From the NCBI RefSeq assembly GCF_003363755.1, contig NZ_CP031396.1, forward strand, positions 992,001-1,056,000: a DNA stretch of 64,000 nucleotides, in the 5' to 3' direction. Under the pieces are notes generated by a model. That model did no database searches. It was not told where the DNA came from and worked only from the letters and a program-made list of their open reading frames with translations. The position numbers and the translations under genes were made by a program. Positions 24,060 through 31,190 of this stretch are shown one piece after another (position 1 is the first letter of the stretch; each line of letters opens with the position of its first letter). Origin of the DNA: Pseudomonas protegens. GTDB taxonomy: Bacteria; Pseudomonadota; Gammaproteobacteria; Pseudomonadales; Pseudomonadaceae.

Positions 24060-24516
24060 CACAGCCTCTGTCGACGCTTGCGACCTATAGGTCTTAGTTG
24101 TAATTCGCGGCCAAAAACGACCGTTAAGGAGTTGTTGTCGGCAAGACTAAGAGCGATTAAAAGTTGCGTCCAATCGCTATTTACAACTGATTGATCAACG
24201 CACTCTATCAACGAAAAAACCGTCCACAATCAGCAACAAGAATTCAACTCAACTCATTGATTATCATGGCTTTTAATTCTTGATAGAGGCTTTCGATCAG
24301 CCAGTCATTAATTGCGATTAGACAGCCCATACAAGCGCCGAATAGGCTTTATTCGTGGCCCATGAAACGGGCCCTATAAGTGACTCCGTTGCCCCAAACA
24401 GATCCGAACTTAAACGGCGTCACCACAAAACCGCATTTAGCCTGTGCAGTTAAACAATCACTGACATCGATTATTTGTCGGGCGGTTGCCTGCGTGCGCT
24501 GTATTGGAGAAATATC
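24060..24516. other. Divergent intergenic region moaA / FdhF-like gene
   Basis: 457 bp without a gene and visibly AT-richer than its surroundings. It must hold both divergent promoters. A perfect 12-bp palindrome, GACCTATAGGTC (24082-24093), lies 22 bp upstream of the moaA start and could be an operator. I find no convincing Anr/FNR box (TTGAT-N4-ATCAA), and I cannot establish a Moco riboswitch fold by eye. Confidence 0.6.
24082..24093. promoter_or_regulatory. 12-bp perfect palindrome in moaA leader
   Basis: GACCTATAGGTC is fully self-complementary and lies 22 bp upstream of the moaA ATG. Its placement in the divergent regulatory region suggests a dimeric repressor site; the binding protein is unknown. 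Confidence 0.35.
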
Positions 24517-26841
24517 ATGAGCGAAGTTGATCGATATAAACTCTACAAGGGGGCGGCCGCCGGTTGGGGGGCACTGATCGCGGTGACCAGGAACTGGCTG
24601 GGCAGTGAAAACGCCTTCAAGAACATCCGCGCCATGCTCAAGACCAACCAGAACGGCGGCTTCGACTGCCCGGGCTGCGCCTGGGGCGAGTCGCCGGAAA
24701 ACGGCATGGTCAAGTTCTGCGAGAACGGCGCCAAGGCGGTCAACTGGGAAGCCACCGGGCGCCTGGTGAACCCGGCCTTCTTCAGTAAATACACGGTCTC
24801 GGCCCTGGCCGCGCAGAGCGACTACTGGCTTGAATACCAGGGCCGCCTGACCCACCCGATGCGCTACGACGCCACCCAGGACCGCTATGTGGAAACCACC
24901 TGGGACGAGGCCTTCGAGCTGATCGCCAGCCACCTCAAAAGGCTGGACTCGCCGAACCAGGCGGAGTTCTACACCTCGGGCCGGGCCAGCAACGAGGCGG
25001 CGTACCTGTATCAGCTGTTCGTGCGCGCCTATGGCACCAACAACTTTCCCGACTGCTCGAACATGTGCCACGAGGCCAGTGCCGTGGGCATGTTCGAAAG
25101 CGTCGGCGTGGGCAAGGGCACGGTGGTGTTCCATGACCTGGAAGAAGCCGACGCGATCTTCGTCATCGGCCAGAACCCCGGCACCAACCACCCACGGATG
25201 CTGGAGCCACTGCGCGAGGCGGTGAAACGCGGTGCCCAGGTGATCTGCTTCAACCCACTCAAGGAGCGTGGCCTGGAACGCTTCCAGCATCCGCAGCACC
25301 CGCTGGAGATGCTCACCAACGGCTCCGAACCCACCTCCTCGGCCTACTTCCGCCCGGCCCTGGGCGGCGACATGGCGGCCTTTCGCGGCATCGCCAAGTT
25401 CCTCCTGCGCTGGGAGCGCGAGGCCCTGGCCAACAATGGCGAAGCGGTGTTCGACCGGGCCTTTATCGCCGAGCACACCTCGGGCCTGGACAGCTACCTG
25501 GCCGAGGTCGATGCCACGTCCTGGAACCACATCGTCGAGCAGTCCGGGCTGACGCTGGCCGACATCGAGCTGGCGGCGCGCATGTACCGCAAGGCCAAGC
25601 GCGCAATCATGTGCTGGGCCATGGGCCTGACCCAGCACACCCATTCGGTGCCGACCATCCAGGAAGTGATCAACGTGCTGTTGCTGCGGGGCAACATCGG
25701 CCGCCCCGGCGCCGGCCTGTCGCCGGTGCGCGGCCACAGCAACGTGCAGGGCGACCGCACCATGGGCATCAACGAACTGGCGCCCACCGAGCTGCTGGAT
25801 GCCCTGGAGGCGCGCTTTGGCTTCAAGCCGCCACGGGAGCACGGGCACAACACAGTGATGGCGATCTCGGCCATGGAACAGGGCCGGGCCAAGGTGTTCA
25901 TCGGCCTGGGGGGCAACTTCGCCCAGGCCACCCCGGACACCCCGCGCACCCACGCCGCCCTGCGCAACTGCGAGCTCACTGTGCACATTGCCACCAAGCT
26001 CAACCGCAGCCATCTGGTGACCGGTCGCGAGGCGCTGATCCTGCCGTGCCTGGGCCGTACCGATATCGATATCCAGGCCAATGGCCCCCAAGGCATCACC
26101 GTGGAAGACACCTTCAGCATGGTGCACATCTCCCATGGCCAACTGAAACCCAAGTCGCCGCACCTGCGCTCGGAACCGGCAATCATCGCCGGCATCGCCA
26201 ACGCCACCCTGGGCCAGCACCCCATCGACTGGCTGTGGACCATCGAAGACTACGGACGCATCCGCGACCTGATCGCCGACACCATCCCGGGGTTCGAGGA
26301 CTTCAATCTCAAGCTGCTGCACCCCGGCGGTTTCCACCTGGGCAACGACGCCACCCAGCGGCGCTGGAACACCGCCACCGGCAAGGCGCGCTTCATTCCC
26401 AGCGTGCTGCCGGAGCACCTGGTCAGCGCCGGGGTGCGCAAGCTCAAGGTCAAGCCGGACCTGATCCTGCAGACCATGCGTTCCCACGACCAGTACAACA
26501 CCACCCTGTATGGCCTGGACGACCGCTATCGCGGGGTCTACGGCATGCGCGAGGTGCTGTTCGCCAACGAGCAGGACATTCGCCAGCTGGGCTTCGAGCC
26601 GGGGCAGAAGGTCGACATCGTCTCGCTGTGGGACGACGGCCGGGAGCGTCGGGTCAGCGGTTTCACCCTGATTGCCTATGACATTCCCGCCGGCCAGTCT
26701 GCCGCCTACTACCCGGAGACCAACCCCCTGGTGCCCCTGGAAAGCTATGGCGACCGCACCTACACGCCGACCTCCAAGTTCATCGCCATCCGCCTGGAGC
26801 CGGCTGCGGCCAGCAACCTGATCCAGTCCGTTGGCCTGTGA
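24517..26841 (+). CDS. FdhF/YdeP-family molybdopterin oxidoreductase 1
   Basis: 774-residue bis-MGD oxidoreductase. Cysteines C51, C54 and C68 (FDCPGCAW...KFCENG) lie where the Fe-S cluster of this family binds; the segment PDCSNMCHEAS (C180, C184) holds the likely Mo ligand Cys. Further landmarks are GQNPGTNHPRMLEPL, LRGNIGRPGAGLSPVRGHSN, FIGLGGNFAQATPDTPRT, LPCLGRTDID and the C-terminal MopB_CT domain RSHDQYNTTLYGLDDRYRG. The family includes E. coli YdeP (acid resistance), and many members are annotated as formate dehydrogenase alpha-like; the true substrate is unknown. The ATG at 24517 follows TTGGAGAAAT. fdhD and mobA nearby supply cofactor maturation. Confidence 0.9.
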   Translation: MSEVDRYKLYKGAAAGWGALIAVTRNWLGSENAFKNIRAMLKTNQNGGFDCPGCAWGESPENGMVKFCENGAKAVNWEATGRLVNPAFFSKYTVSALAAQSDYWLEYQGRLTHPMRYDATQDRYVETTWDEAFELIASHLKRLDSPNQAEFYTSGRASNEAAYLYQLFVRAYGTNNFPDCSNMCHEASAVGMFESVGVGKGTVVFHDLEEADAIFVIGQNPGTNHPRMLEPLREAVKRGAQVICFNPLKERGLERFQHPQHPLEMLTNGSEPTSSAYFRPALGGDMAAFRGIAKFLLRWEREALANNGEAVFDRAFIAEHTSGLDSYLAEVDATSWNHIVEQSGLTLADIELAARMYRKAKRAIMCWAMGLTQHTHSVPTIQEVINVLLLRGNIGRPGAGLSPVRGHSNVQGDRTMGINELAPTELLDALEARFGFKPPREHGHNTVMAISAMEQGRAKVFIGLGGNFAQATPDTPRTHAALRNCELTVHIATKLNRSHLVTGREALILPCLGRTDIDIQANGPQGITVEDTFSMVHISHGQLKPKSPHLRSEPAIIAGIANATLGQHPIDWLWTIEDYGRIRDLIADTIPGFEDFNLKLLHPGGFHLGNDATQRRWNTATGKARFIPSVLPEHLVSAGVRKLKVKPDLILQTMRSHDQYNTTLYGLDDRYRGVYGMREVLFANEQDIRQLGFEPGQKVDIVSLWDDGRERRVSGFTLIAYDIPAGQSAAYYPETNPLVPLESYGDRTYTPTSKFIAIRLEPAAASNLIQSVGL

Positions 26842-26846
26842 TCCAG

Positions 26847-26875
26847 CCTGGGGCGGTGCTATCGCCACCCCAGCC
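26847..26875 (+). terminator. Imperfect hairpin between the FdhF-like gene and cioA
   Basis: CTGGGGCGGTG-CTAT-CGCCACCCCAG forms an 11-position stem with one mismatch and one wobble, followed by CCTTTACC. It may terminate or attenuate readthrough into cioA. Confidence 0.4.
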
Positions 26876-26973
26876 TTTACCTGTGCAGTGCCCCTGCCCC
26901 CGCCGCGAGCCCACGGGTTCGCGACGGCCGCGCAGTGCCTGCTCGGGCATCAAGCCATTACGAGGGTATCGTC

Positions 26974-28395
26974 ATGATTCATCTACAGGCGCTCGACCTT
27001 GCACGCATCCAGTTCGCGTTCACGGTCTCGTTCCACATCATCTTTCCCGCCATCACCATCGGCCTGGCCAGTTTCCTGGCGGTGCTCGAAGGGCTGTGGC
27101 TCAAGACCCACAACAGCACTTACAAGGACCTGTATCACTTCTGGTCGAAGATCTTTGCCGTCAACTTCGGCATGGGCGTGGTCTCCGGGCTGGTCATGGC
27201 TTATGAGTTCGGCACCAACTGGAGCCGCTTTTCGGACTTTGCCGGGAGCATCACCGGGCCGCTGCTGACCTATGAGGTGCTGACCGCGTTCTTCCTTGAA
27301 GCGGGCTTTCTCGGGGTCATGCTGTTCGGCTGGAACCGGGTCGGCCGCGGGCTGCACTTCTTCGCCACGGTGATGGTGGCCATCGGCACCCTGATCTCGA
27401 CCTTCTGGATTCTCGCCTCCAACAGCTGGATGCAGACGCCCCAGGGCTTCTCCATCGTCGATGGGCGGATCATGCCCATGGACTGGCTGGCAATCGTCTT
27501 CAACCCGTCGTTCCCCTTCCGCCTGGCGCACATGGCGATTGCCGCGTTCGTCGCCACGGCGTTCTTCGTCGGATCAAGCGCCGCCTGGCACCTGCTGCGG
27601 GGCAACAACACGCCGCCAGTGCGCAAGATGTTGTCCATGGCGCTGTGGATGGCGCTGATCGTGGCGCCGATCCAGGCGGTGGTCGGTGACGCCCACGGCC
27701 TCAACACCCTGGAACATCAACCGGCAAAAATCGCCGCTATCGAAGGCCACTGGGAAAACCACGGCAGCGAACCCTCGCCCCTGGTGCTGTTCGGCATTCC
27801 CAACATGGACGGCGAAAAAACCGACTACGCCGTGGAAGTGCCCTACCTGGGCAGCCTGATCCTGACCCACAGCCTGGACAAGCAGATCCCTGCGCTCAAG
27901 AGCTTCCCCAAGGAAGACCGTCCCAACTCGGCCATCGTGTTTTTCAGTTTCCGCATCATGGCCGGGCTGGGCATGTTGATGATCCTCACCGGGGTGCTGG
28001 GCCTGCTGTTGCGGCGTAACGGCGCGCTGTATCGCAACCGCCTGTTCCTGCGCCTGGTGCTGTGGATGGGCCCCACCGGCCTGATCGCCATGCTGGCGGG
28101 CTGGATCACCACCGAAGTCGGGCGCCAGCCCTGGGTGGTGTACGGCCTGCTGCGCACCAGCGACGCCGCTTCCAACCACAGCGTGACCCAACTGAGCATC
28201 TCCCTGGCGCTGTTCGTGGTGATCTACTTCTCGGTGTTCGCGGTGGGCATCGGCTACATGATGAAGCTGGTGCGCAAGGGCCCGCAGCCCCACCACGAGC
28301 ACCCGCCGACCCACCCTGTCGGCCAGGAGCCAACGCCGCGCCGTCCTCTGTCCGCCATCGCCGAGACCTTTGCGTCCAGCGACCACCACCACTGA
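26974..28395 (+). CDS. cioA: Cyanide-insensitive bd-type quinol oxidase subunit I
   Basis: 473-residue CydA-family protein with about nine membrane helices. Conserved heme-ligand regions are visible at FTVSFHIIFPAITIGL (His), GFLGVMLFGWNRVG and ASNSWMQTPQGF, and WITTEVGRQPWVVYGLLRT is the C-terminal signature. The periplasmic Q-loop is short, lacking the insertion of E. coli CydA, which is the hallmark of the CioA subgroup. It oxidises ubiquinol and reduces O2 at low energy yield but resists cyanide, relevant in cyanogenic pseudomonads. The histidine-rich tail ends ASSDHHH. The ATG 26974 has GAGGGT upstream. cioB follows 16 bp later. Confidence 0.93.
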   Translation: MIHLQALDLARIQFAFTVSFHIIFPAITIGLASFLAVLEGLWLKTHNSTYKDLYHFWSKIFAVNFGMGVVSGLVMAYEFGTNWSRFSDFAGSITGPLLTYEVLTAFFLEAGFLGVMLFGWNRVGRGLHFFATVMVAIGTLISTFWILASNSWMQTPQGFSIVDGRIMPMDWLAIVFNPSFPFRLAHMAIAAFVATAFFVGSSAAWHLLRGNNTPPVRKMLSMALWMALIVAPIQAVVGDAHGLNTLEHQPAKIAAIEGHWENHGSEPSPLVLFGIPNMDGEKTDYAVEVPYLGSLILTHSLDKQIPALKSFPKEDRPNSAIVFFSFRIMAGLGMLMILTGVLGLLLRRNGALYRNRLFLRLVLWMGPTGLIAMLAGWITTEVGRQPWVVYGLLRTSDAASNHSVTQLSISLALFVVIYFSVFAVGIGYMMKLVRKGPQPHHEHPPTHPVGQEPTPRRPLSAIAETFASSDHHH

Positions 28396-28411
28396 AACAA
28401 GGGATATCAAC

Positions 28412-29428
28412 ATGACGATTCAAGGCATAGACCTGTCGTTGATCTGGGGCGTGATCATTGCCTTCGGGGTGATGATGTACGTGATCATGGACGGCTTCGA
28501 CCTGGGGCTGGGGATTCTCTTCCCGCTGATCCCCGATGCCCGGGAACGGGACGTGATGATGAACACCGTGGCCCCGGTCTGGGACGGTAACGAGACCTGG
28601 CTGATCCTCGGCGGCGCAGCGCTGTACGGGGCCTTTCCCCTGGCCTACTCGGTGATTCTCGAAGCCCTGTACCTGCCGCTGATCTTCATGCTGGCGGGGC
28701 TGATCTTCCGCGGCGTGGCCTTCGAGTTCCGCTTCAAGGCCAGCCCGCAGCAGCGCCACATCTGGGACTGGGCCTTTATCGGCGGCTCGCTGCTGGCGAC
28801 CCTGTGCCAGGGCATCGTGATCGGCACTTACATTTCCGGCATCCCGGTGGTCAACCGGCAGTTCGCCGGCGGTTCCCTGGACTGGCTGGCGCCGTTCCCG
28901 CTGTTCTGCGGCCTGGGGCTGATCGTGGCCTACGCGCTGCTGGGCAGCACCTGGCTGCTGGTCAAGACCGAGGGCATGCTCGAAGCGCGCATGCGCCACT
29001 ACACCCGCCCCCTGGCGTTCGCGCTGATGGCGGTGGTGGCGGTGCTCTGCGTCTGGACCCCGGTGCTGCACCCGGACATCGCCACCCGCTGGTTCAGCCA
29101 TGCCCATATCGTGATCTTCGGTGCGTTGGCGGTGCTGGGCCTACTGGCGTTGTGCGGGCTGCTGGGGACCTTGCGCCAGCATCATTCCCACTGGCCGTTC
29201 GTGTTCACCCTGGTGCTGGTGTTCCTCGGCTACATCGGCCTGGCGTTCAGCATCTGGCCGAACATCGTGCCGCCGTCCATCAGTCTGTGGGACGCGGCAT
29301 CGCCCCTGACCAGCCAGCTGTTCATCCTGATCGGCACCCTGTTCATCCTGCCGATCATCCTGATGTACACCTGCTGGAGCTACTACGTGTTCCGCGGCAA
29401 AGTGAGGATTGGCGATGGCTACCATTGA
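28412..29428 (+). CDS. cioB: Cyanide-insensitive bd-type quinol oxidase subunit II
   Basis: 338-residue CydB-family subunit with about nine membrane helices. N-terminal LIWGVIIAFGVMMYVIMDGF and DLGLGILFPLIPD, WDGNETWLILGGAALYGAFP and LAGLIFRGVAFEFRFK are strongly conserved CydB segments; WPNIVPPSISLWDAA is near the C-terminus. It forms the heterodimer with CioA and is required for heme assembly. A small membrane protein gene overlaps its last 14 bp, and a DUF2474 gene follows that one. Confidence 0.94.
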   Translation: MTIQGIDLSLIWGVIIAFGVMMYVIMDGFDLGLGILFPLIPDARERDVMMNTVAPVWDGNETWLILGGAALYGAFPLAYSVILEALYLPLIFMLAGLIFRGVAFEFRFKASPQQRHIWDWAFIGGSLLATLCQGIVIGTYISGIPVVNRQFAGGSLDWLAPFPLFCGLGLIVAYALLGSTWLLVKTEGMLEARMRHYTRPLAFALMAVVAVLCVWTPVLHPDIATRWFSHAHIVIFGALAVLGLLALCGLLGTLRQHHSHWPFVFTLVLVFLGYIGLAFSIWPNIVPPSISLWDAASPLTSQLFILIGTLFILPIILMYTCWSYYVFRGKVRIGDGYH

Positions 29429-29546
29429 TCGGGCAAAGCCAATGCCTTGGCACAGGACGGTGGCGCAACTGAGCCTGCTGTTCATCGGCGCCCTGCTGAT
29501 GCTCGCCTGCAGCGGCGCGCTGATGCTGGAGCTGGCCCATGGATAA
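29415..29546 (+). CDS. Small single-helix membrane protein after cioB
   Basis: 43 residues: a short charged N-terminus (MATIDRAKPMPWHRTVAQ) and one hydrophobic helix (LSLLFIGALLMLACSGALML). It begins inside the end of cioB (14 bp overlap) and its last codons overlap the ATG of the next small gene, so the chain cioB to DUF2474 is tightly coupled. It could be a CydX/CydH-like accessory subunit by size and place, but there is no sequence match I can name. The overlap architecture supports it as a real gene. Confidence 0.55.
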   Translation: MATIDRAKPMPWHRTVAQLSLLFIGALLMLACSGALMLELAHG

Positions 29547-29694
29547 ACTCACCACCCCCCCCGCGCAACCGGCACCCGGCTGGCAGCGCCTGCTGTGGAT
29601 GCTCGGCATCTGGCTGGCCAGCGTCATCGGCCTGGGGCTGGTGGCCGGCCTGCTGCGCCTGCTGATGCAGGCCGCCGGCATGCACAGCCACTGA
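29539..29694 (+). CDS. DUF2474 small membrane protein of the Cio operon
   Basis: 51 residues: a Pro-rich N-terminus (MDKLTTPPAQPAPGWQR), one membrane helix (LLWMLGIWLASVIGLGLVAG) and the tail LLRLLMQAAGMHSH. The pattern WQRL..W...IW..SV..LG.VA..LR.LM.AAGM.SH is that of DUF2474, found downstream of cioAB in many pseudomonads and probably an accessory subunit. It overlaps the preceding small gene by 8 bp and ends just before a terminator hairpin. Confidence 0.75.
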   Translation: MDKLTTPPAQPAPGWQRLLWMLGIWLASVIGLGLVAGLLRLLMQAAGMHSH

Positions 29695-29717
29695 TAATTG
29701 CCGGTCCCCCCTGAAAC

Positions 29718-29746
29718 CCCGGCCCGCAGCAGCGGGTCGGGTTTTT
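29718..29746 (+). terminator. Intrinsic terminator after the cio operon
   Basis: CCCCGGCCCGC-AGCA-GCGGGTCGGG forms a 10-bp stem (one G-T wobble), followed by TTTTT at 29742-29746. It lies 23 bp after the DUF2474 stop and a few bases before the convergent DyP gene end. Confidence 0.8.
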
Positions 29747-29750
29747 GCGG

Positions 29751-30724
29751 TTATTGGCCGGTCGGCGCGCGCTCGGCCAGCTGTTCCAGCAGATCGGCGG
29801 AAGGCACGAAGAACAGCCCGCCGGTGACGGCCGTGCTGAAGTCCAGCAGGCGGTCGTAGTTGCCCGCCGGGCGCCCGACGAACATGTTTTCCAGCATCTG
29901 CTCCACCGGCCGTGGCGAACGCGCGTAGCCGATGAAGTAGGTGCCGAATTCCCCGGCGCCCGGACGGCCGAAGGGCATGTTGTCGCGCAGGATCTTCACC
30001 TCCTCGCCGTTCTCTTCCAGGGTGGTCAGGGAACTGTGGGAGCAGCTGGGTTTCACCGATTCGTCGAGTTCGATGTCCGACAGCTTGGTGCGGCCGATGA
30101 TGCGTTCCTGGGCTTCCACCGTCAGCGCGTTCCAGGCCGTCATGTTGTGCAGGTATTTCTGCACCAGCACGTAGCTGCCGTTGCAGAACGACGGGTCTTC
30201 GTCGCCGATCAGGGTGAAATCCACCGCCTCGCGGCCTTCCGGGTTCTCGGTGCCGTCGACGAAGCCGACCATGCTGCGCATGTCGAAATAGCGGAAGCCC
30301 TGGACCTCGTCCACCACCTTGACTGCGTCGCCCAGGGGCTTGAGCAATTGCGTGGCCAGCTCGAAGCACAGGTCCATCTGCTCGGCGCGGATGTGCAGCA
30401 ACAGGTCGCCGGGGGTCGACGGCGCGCGCCGGCCCTCCACGCCCACCTCAATGAAGGGGTGCAGCGACGCCGGACGCGGGCCAGCGAACAGCCGGTCCCA
30501 GGCGGCGGAGCCAAAGCCGCAGACACAGGACAGATTGCCCCCCGGCACGCGCTTGCCCACCGAGCGGGTCAGCGCGGCGACGTCGGCGCACCACTCGCGC
30601 AGGGTGTGCGCGGCAGCAGCGCCGGGGGCCAGGGTGGCGACGATGAAAATTGCACTGCGGGTGATGGGGTTGCAGATGGCTGCGGCTCGGGCTTGCGCTC
30701 GGCCAGGGAGGAAGACTGGGTCAT
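29751..30724 (-). pseudogene. Second DyP-type peroxidase, apparent N-terminal frameshift
   Basis: The body (about 300 residues) is a full DyP peroxidase: GNLSCVCGFGSAAWDRLF, MRSMVGFVDGTENPEGRE (GXXDG), heme-His region KPSCSHSSLTTLEENGEEVK and MPFGRPGAGEFGTYFIGYAR. The natural ATG at 30724 gives MTQSSSLAERKPEPQP, the usual N-terminus of this subgroup, but in a different frame from the rest. Inserting one C at about 30679 (CAGCC to CAGCCC) joins the two as PEPQP-ICNPITRSAIF. The in-frame upstream extension has no start with a Shine-Dalgarno. It is either a genuine frameshift or a base-calling error. Intact, it would be about 324 residues; the paralogue at 3.4-4.3 kb is intact. Confidence 0.7.
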
Positions 30725-30796
30725 TGTGGGGTCCACGGGCTGCGGTCGGAAAAGTCACCGACAGGAAATTAGCAGATTGTGGCGGTGGTGAGGGAA

Positions 30797-31032
30797 GCAG
30801 CTGCAAGCGGTGAGCTGCCAGCCGCAAGCTGTTTGCATCAGTTCTTGCGGCCTCCGGGTTGCCGCCAGCTGCGAGGCTGAACAAACAAGCAGCTGCAAGC
30901 GGCAAGCTTCCAGCCACAAGCTGTTTGCAGCAGTTCTTGCGGCCGCTGGGTTGCCGCCAGTTGTGAGGCTGAACAAACAAGCAGCTGTAAGCGGCAAGCT
31001 GTCAGCCACCAGCTGTGAGGTTGAACAAACCT
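30797..31032. repeat. 92-bp tandem repeat, about 2.5 copies
   Basis: Units begin with GCAGCTGCAAGC at 30797 and 30889 (92-bp period), and a shortened third at 30981 begins GCAGCTGTAAGCGGC. Copies end with GAGGCTGAACAAACAA. Each full unit holds an internal inverted repeat (GCCGCAAG ... CTTGCGGC in unit 1). No coding function is apparent; short open frames through it are artefacts. It sits upstream of the damaged DyP gene, between it and a REPIN. Confidence 0.85.
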
Positions 31033-31051
31033 TGTGACAAGAGCGCTTACT

Positions 31052-31182
31052 GTGGCGAGGGAGCTTGCTCCCGCTGGAAGGCGCAGCCTTCCCAATGCCT
31101 GAGTCCCCTTCCTATCAGGCAGACCGCAGATTCAGGTTTTACGGCCGCTGCGCGTCCGAGCGGGAGCGAGCTCCCTCGCCCA
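31052..31182. repeat. REPIN of the GAGGGAGCTTGCTCCC type
   Basis: Two inverted units: GTGGCGAGGGAGCTTGCTCC (about 31052-31071) and GAGCGGGAGCGAGCTCCCTC (about 31159-31178), separated by about 85 bp. This is the second major fluorescent-Pseudomonas REP family and differs from the CGGCTTGCC type at 2.3 and 11.2 kb. Confidence 0.8.
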
Positions 31183-31190
31183 TTGCCGGC

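Noticed and set aside
24060..24200. Moco riboswitch upstream of moaA
   Set aside because: I could not recognise the conserved fold by eye; a covariance-model search would be needed, so it is not listed.
25066..25071. Selenocysteine codon in the FdhF-like enzyme
   Set aside because: The Mo-ligand position (C184) is an ordinary TGC codon and no in-frame TGA or SECIS-like element is seen, so the enzyme is a Cys form.
24349..26868. An 839-codon open frame on the minus strand
   Set aside because: Shadow of the FdhF/YdeP-type gene on the other strand; no recognisable motif or ribosome binding site.
29751..30980. Full 409-codon reading of the second DyP gene from its upstream extension
   Set aside because: The extension passes through the 92-bp repeat, has no good start signal and no homology-like content; a frameshifted natural start at 30724 explains the data better.
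30797..31032. CRISPR array
   Set aside because: The 92-bp units are contiguous with no unique spacers, and no cas genes are present.
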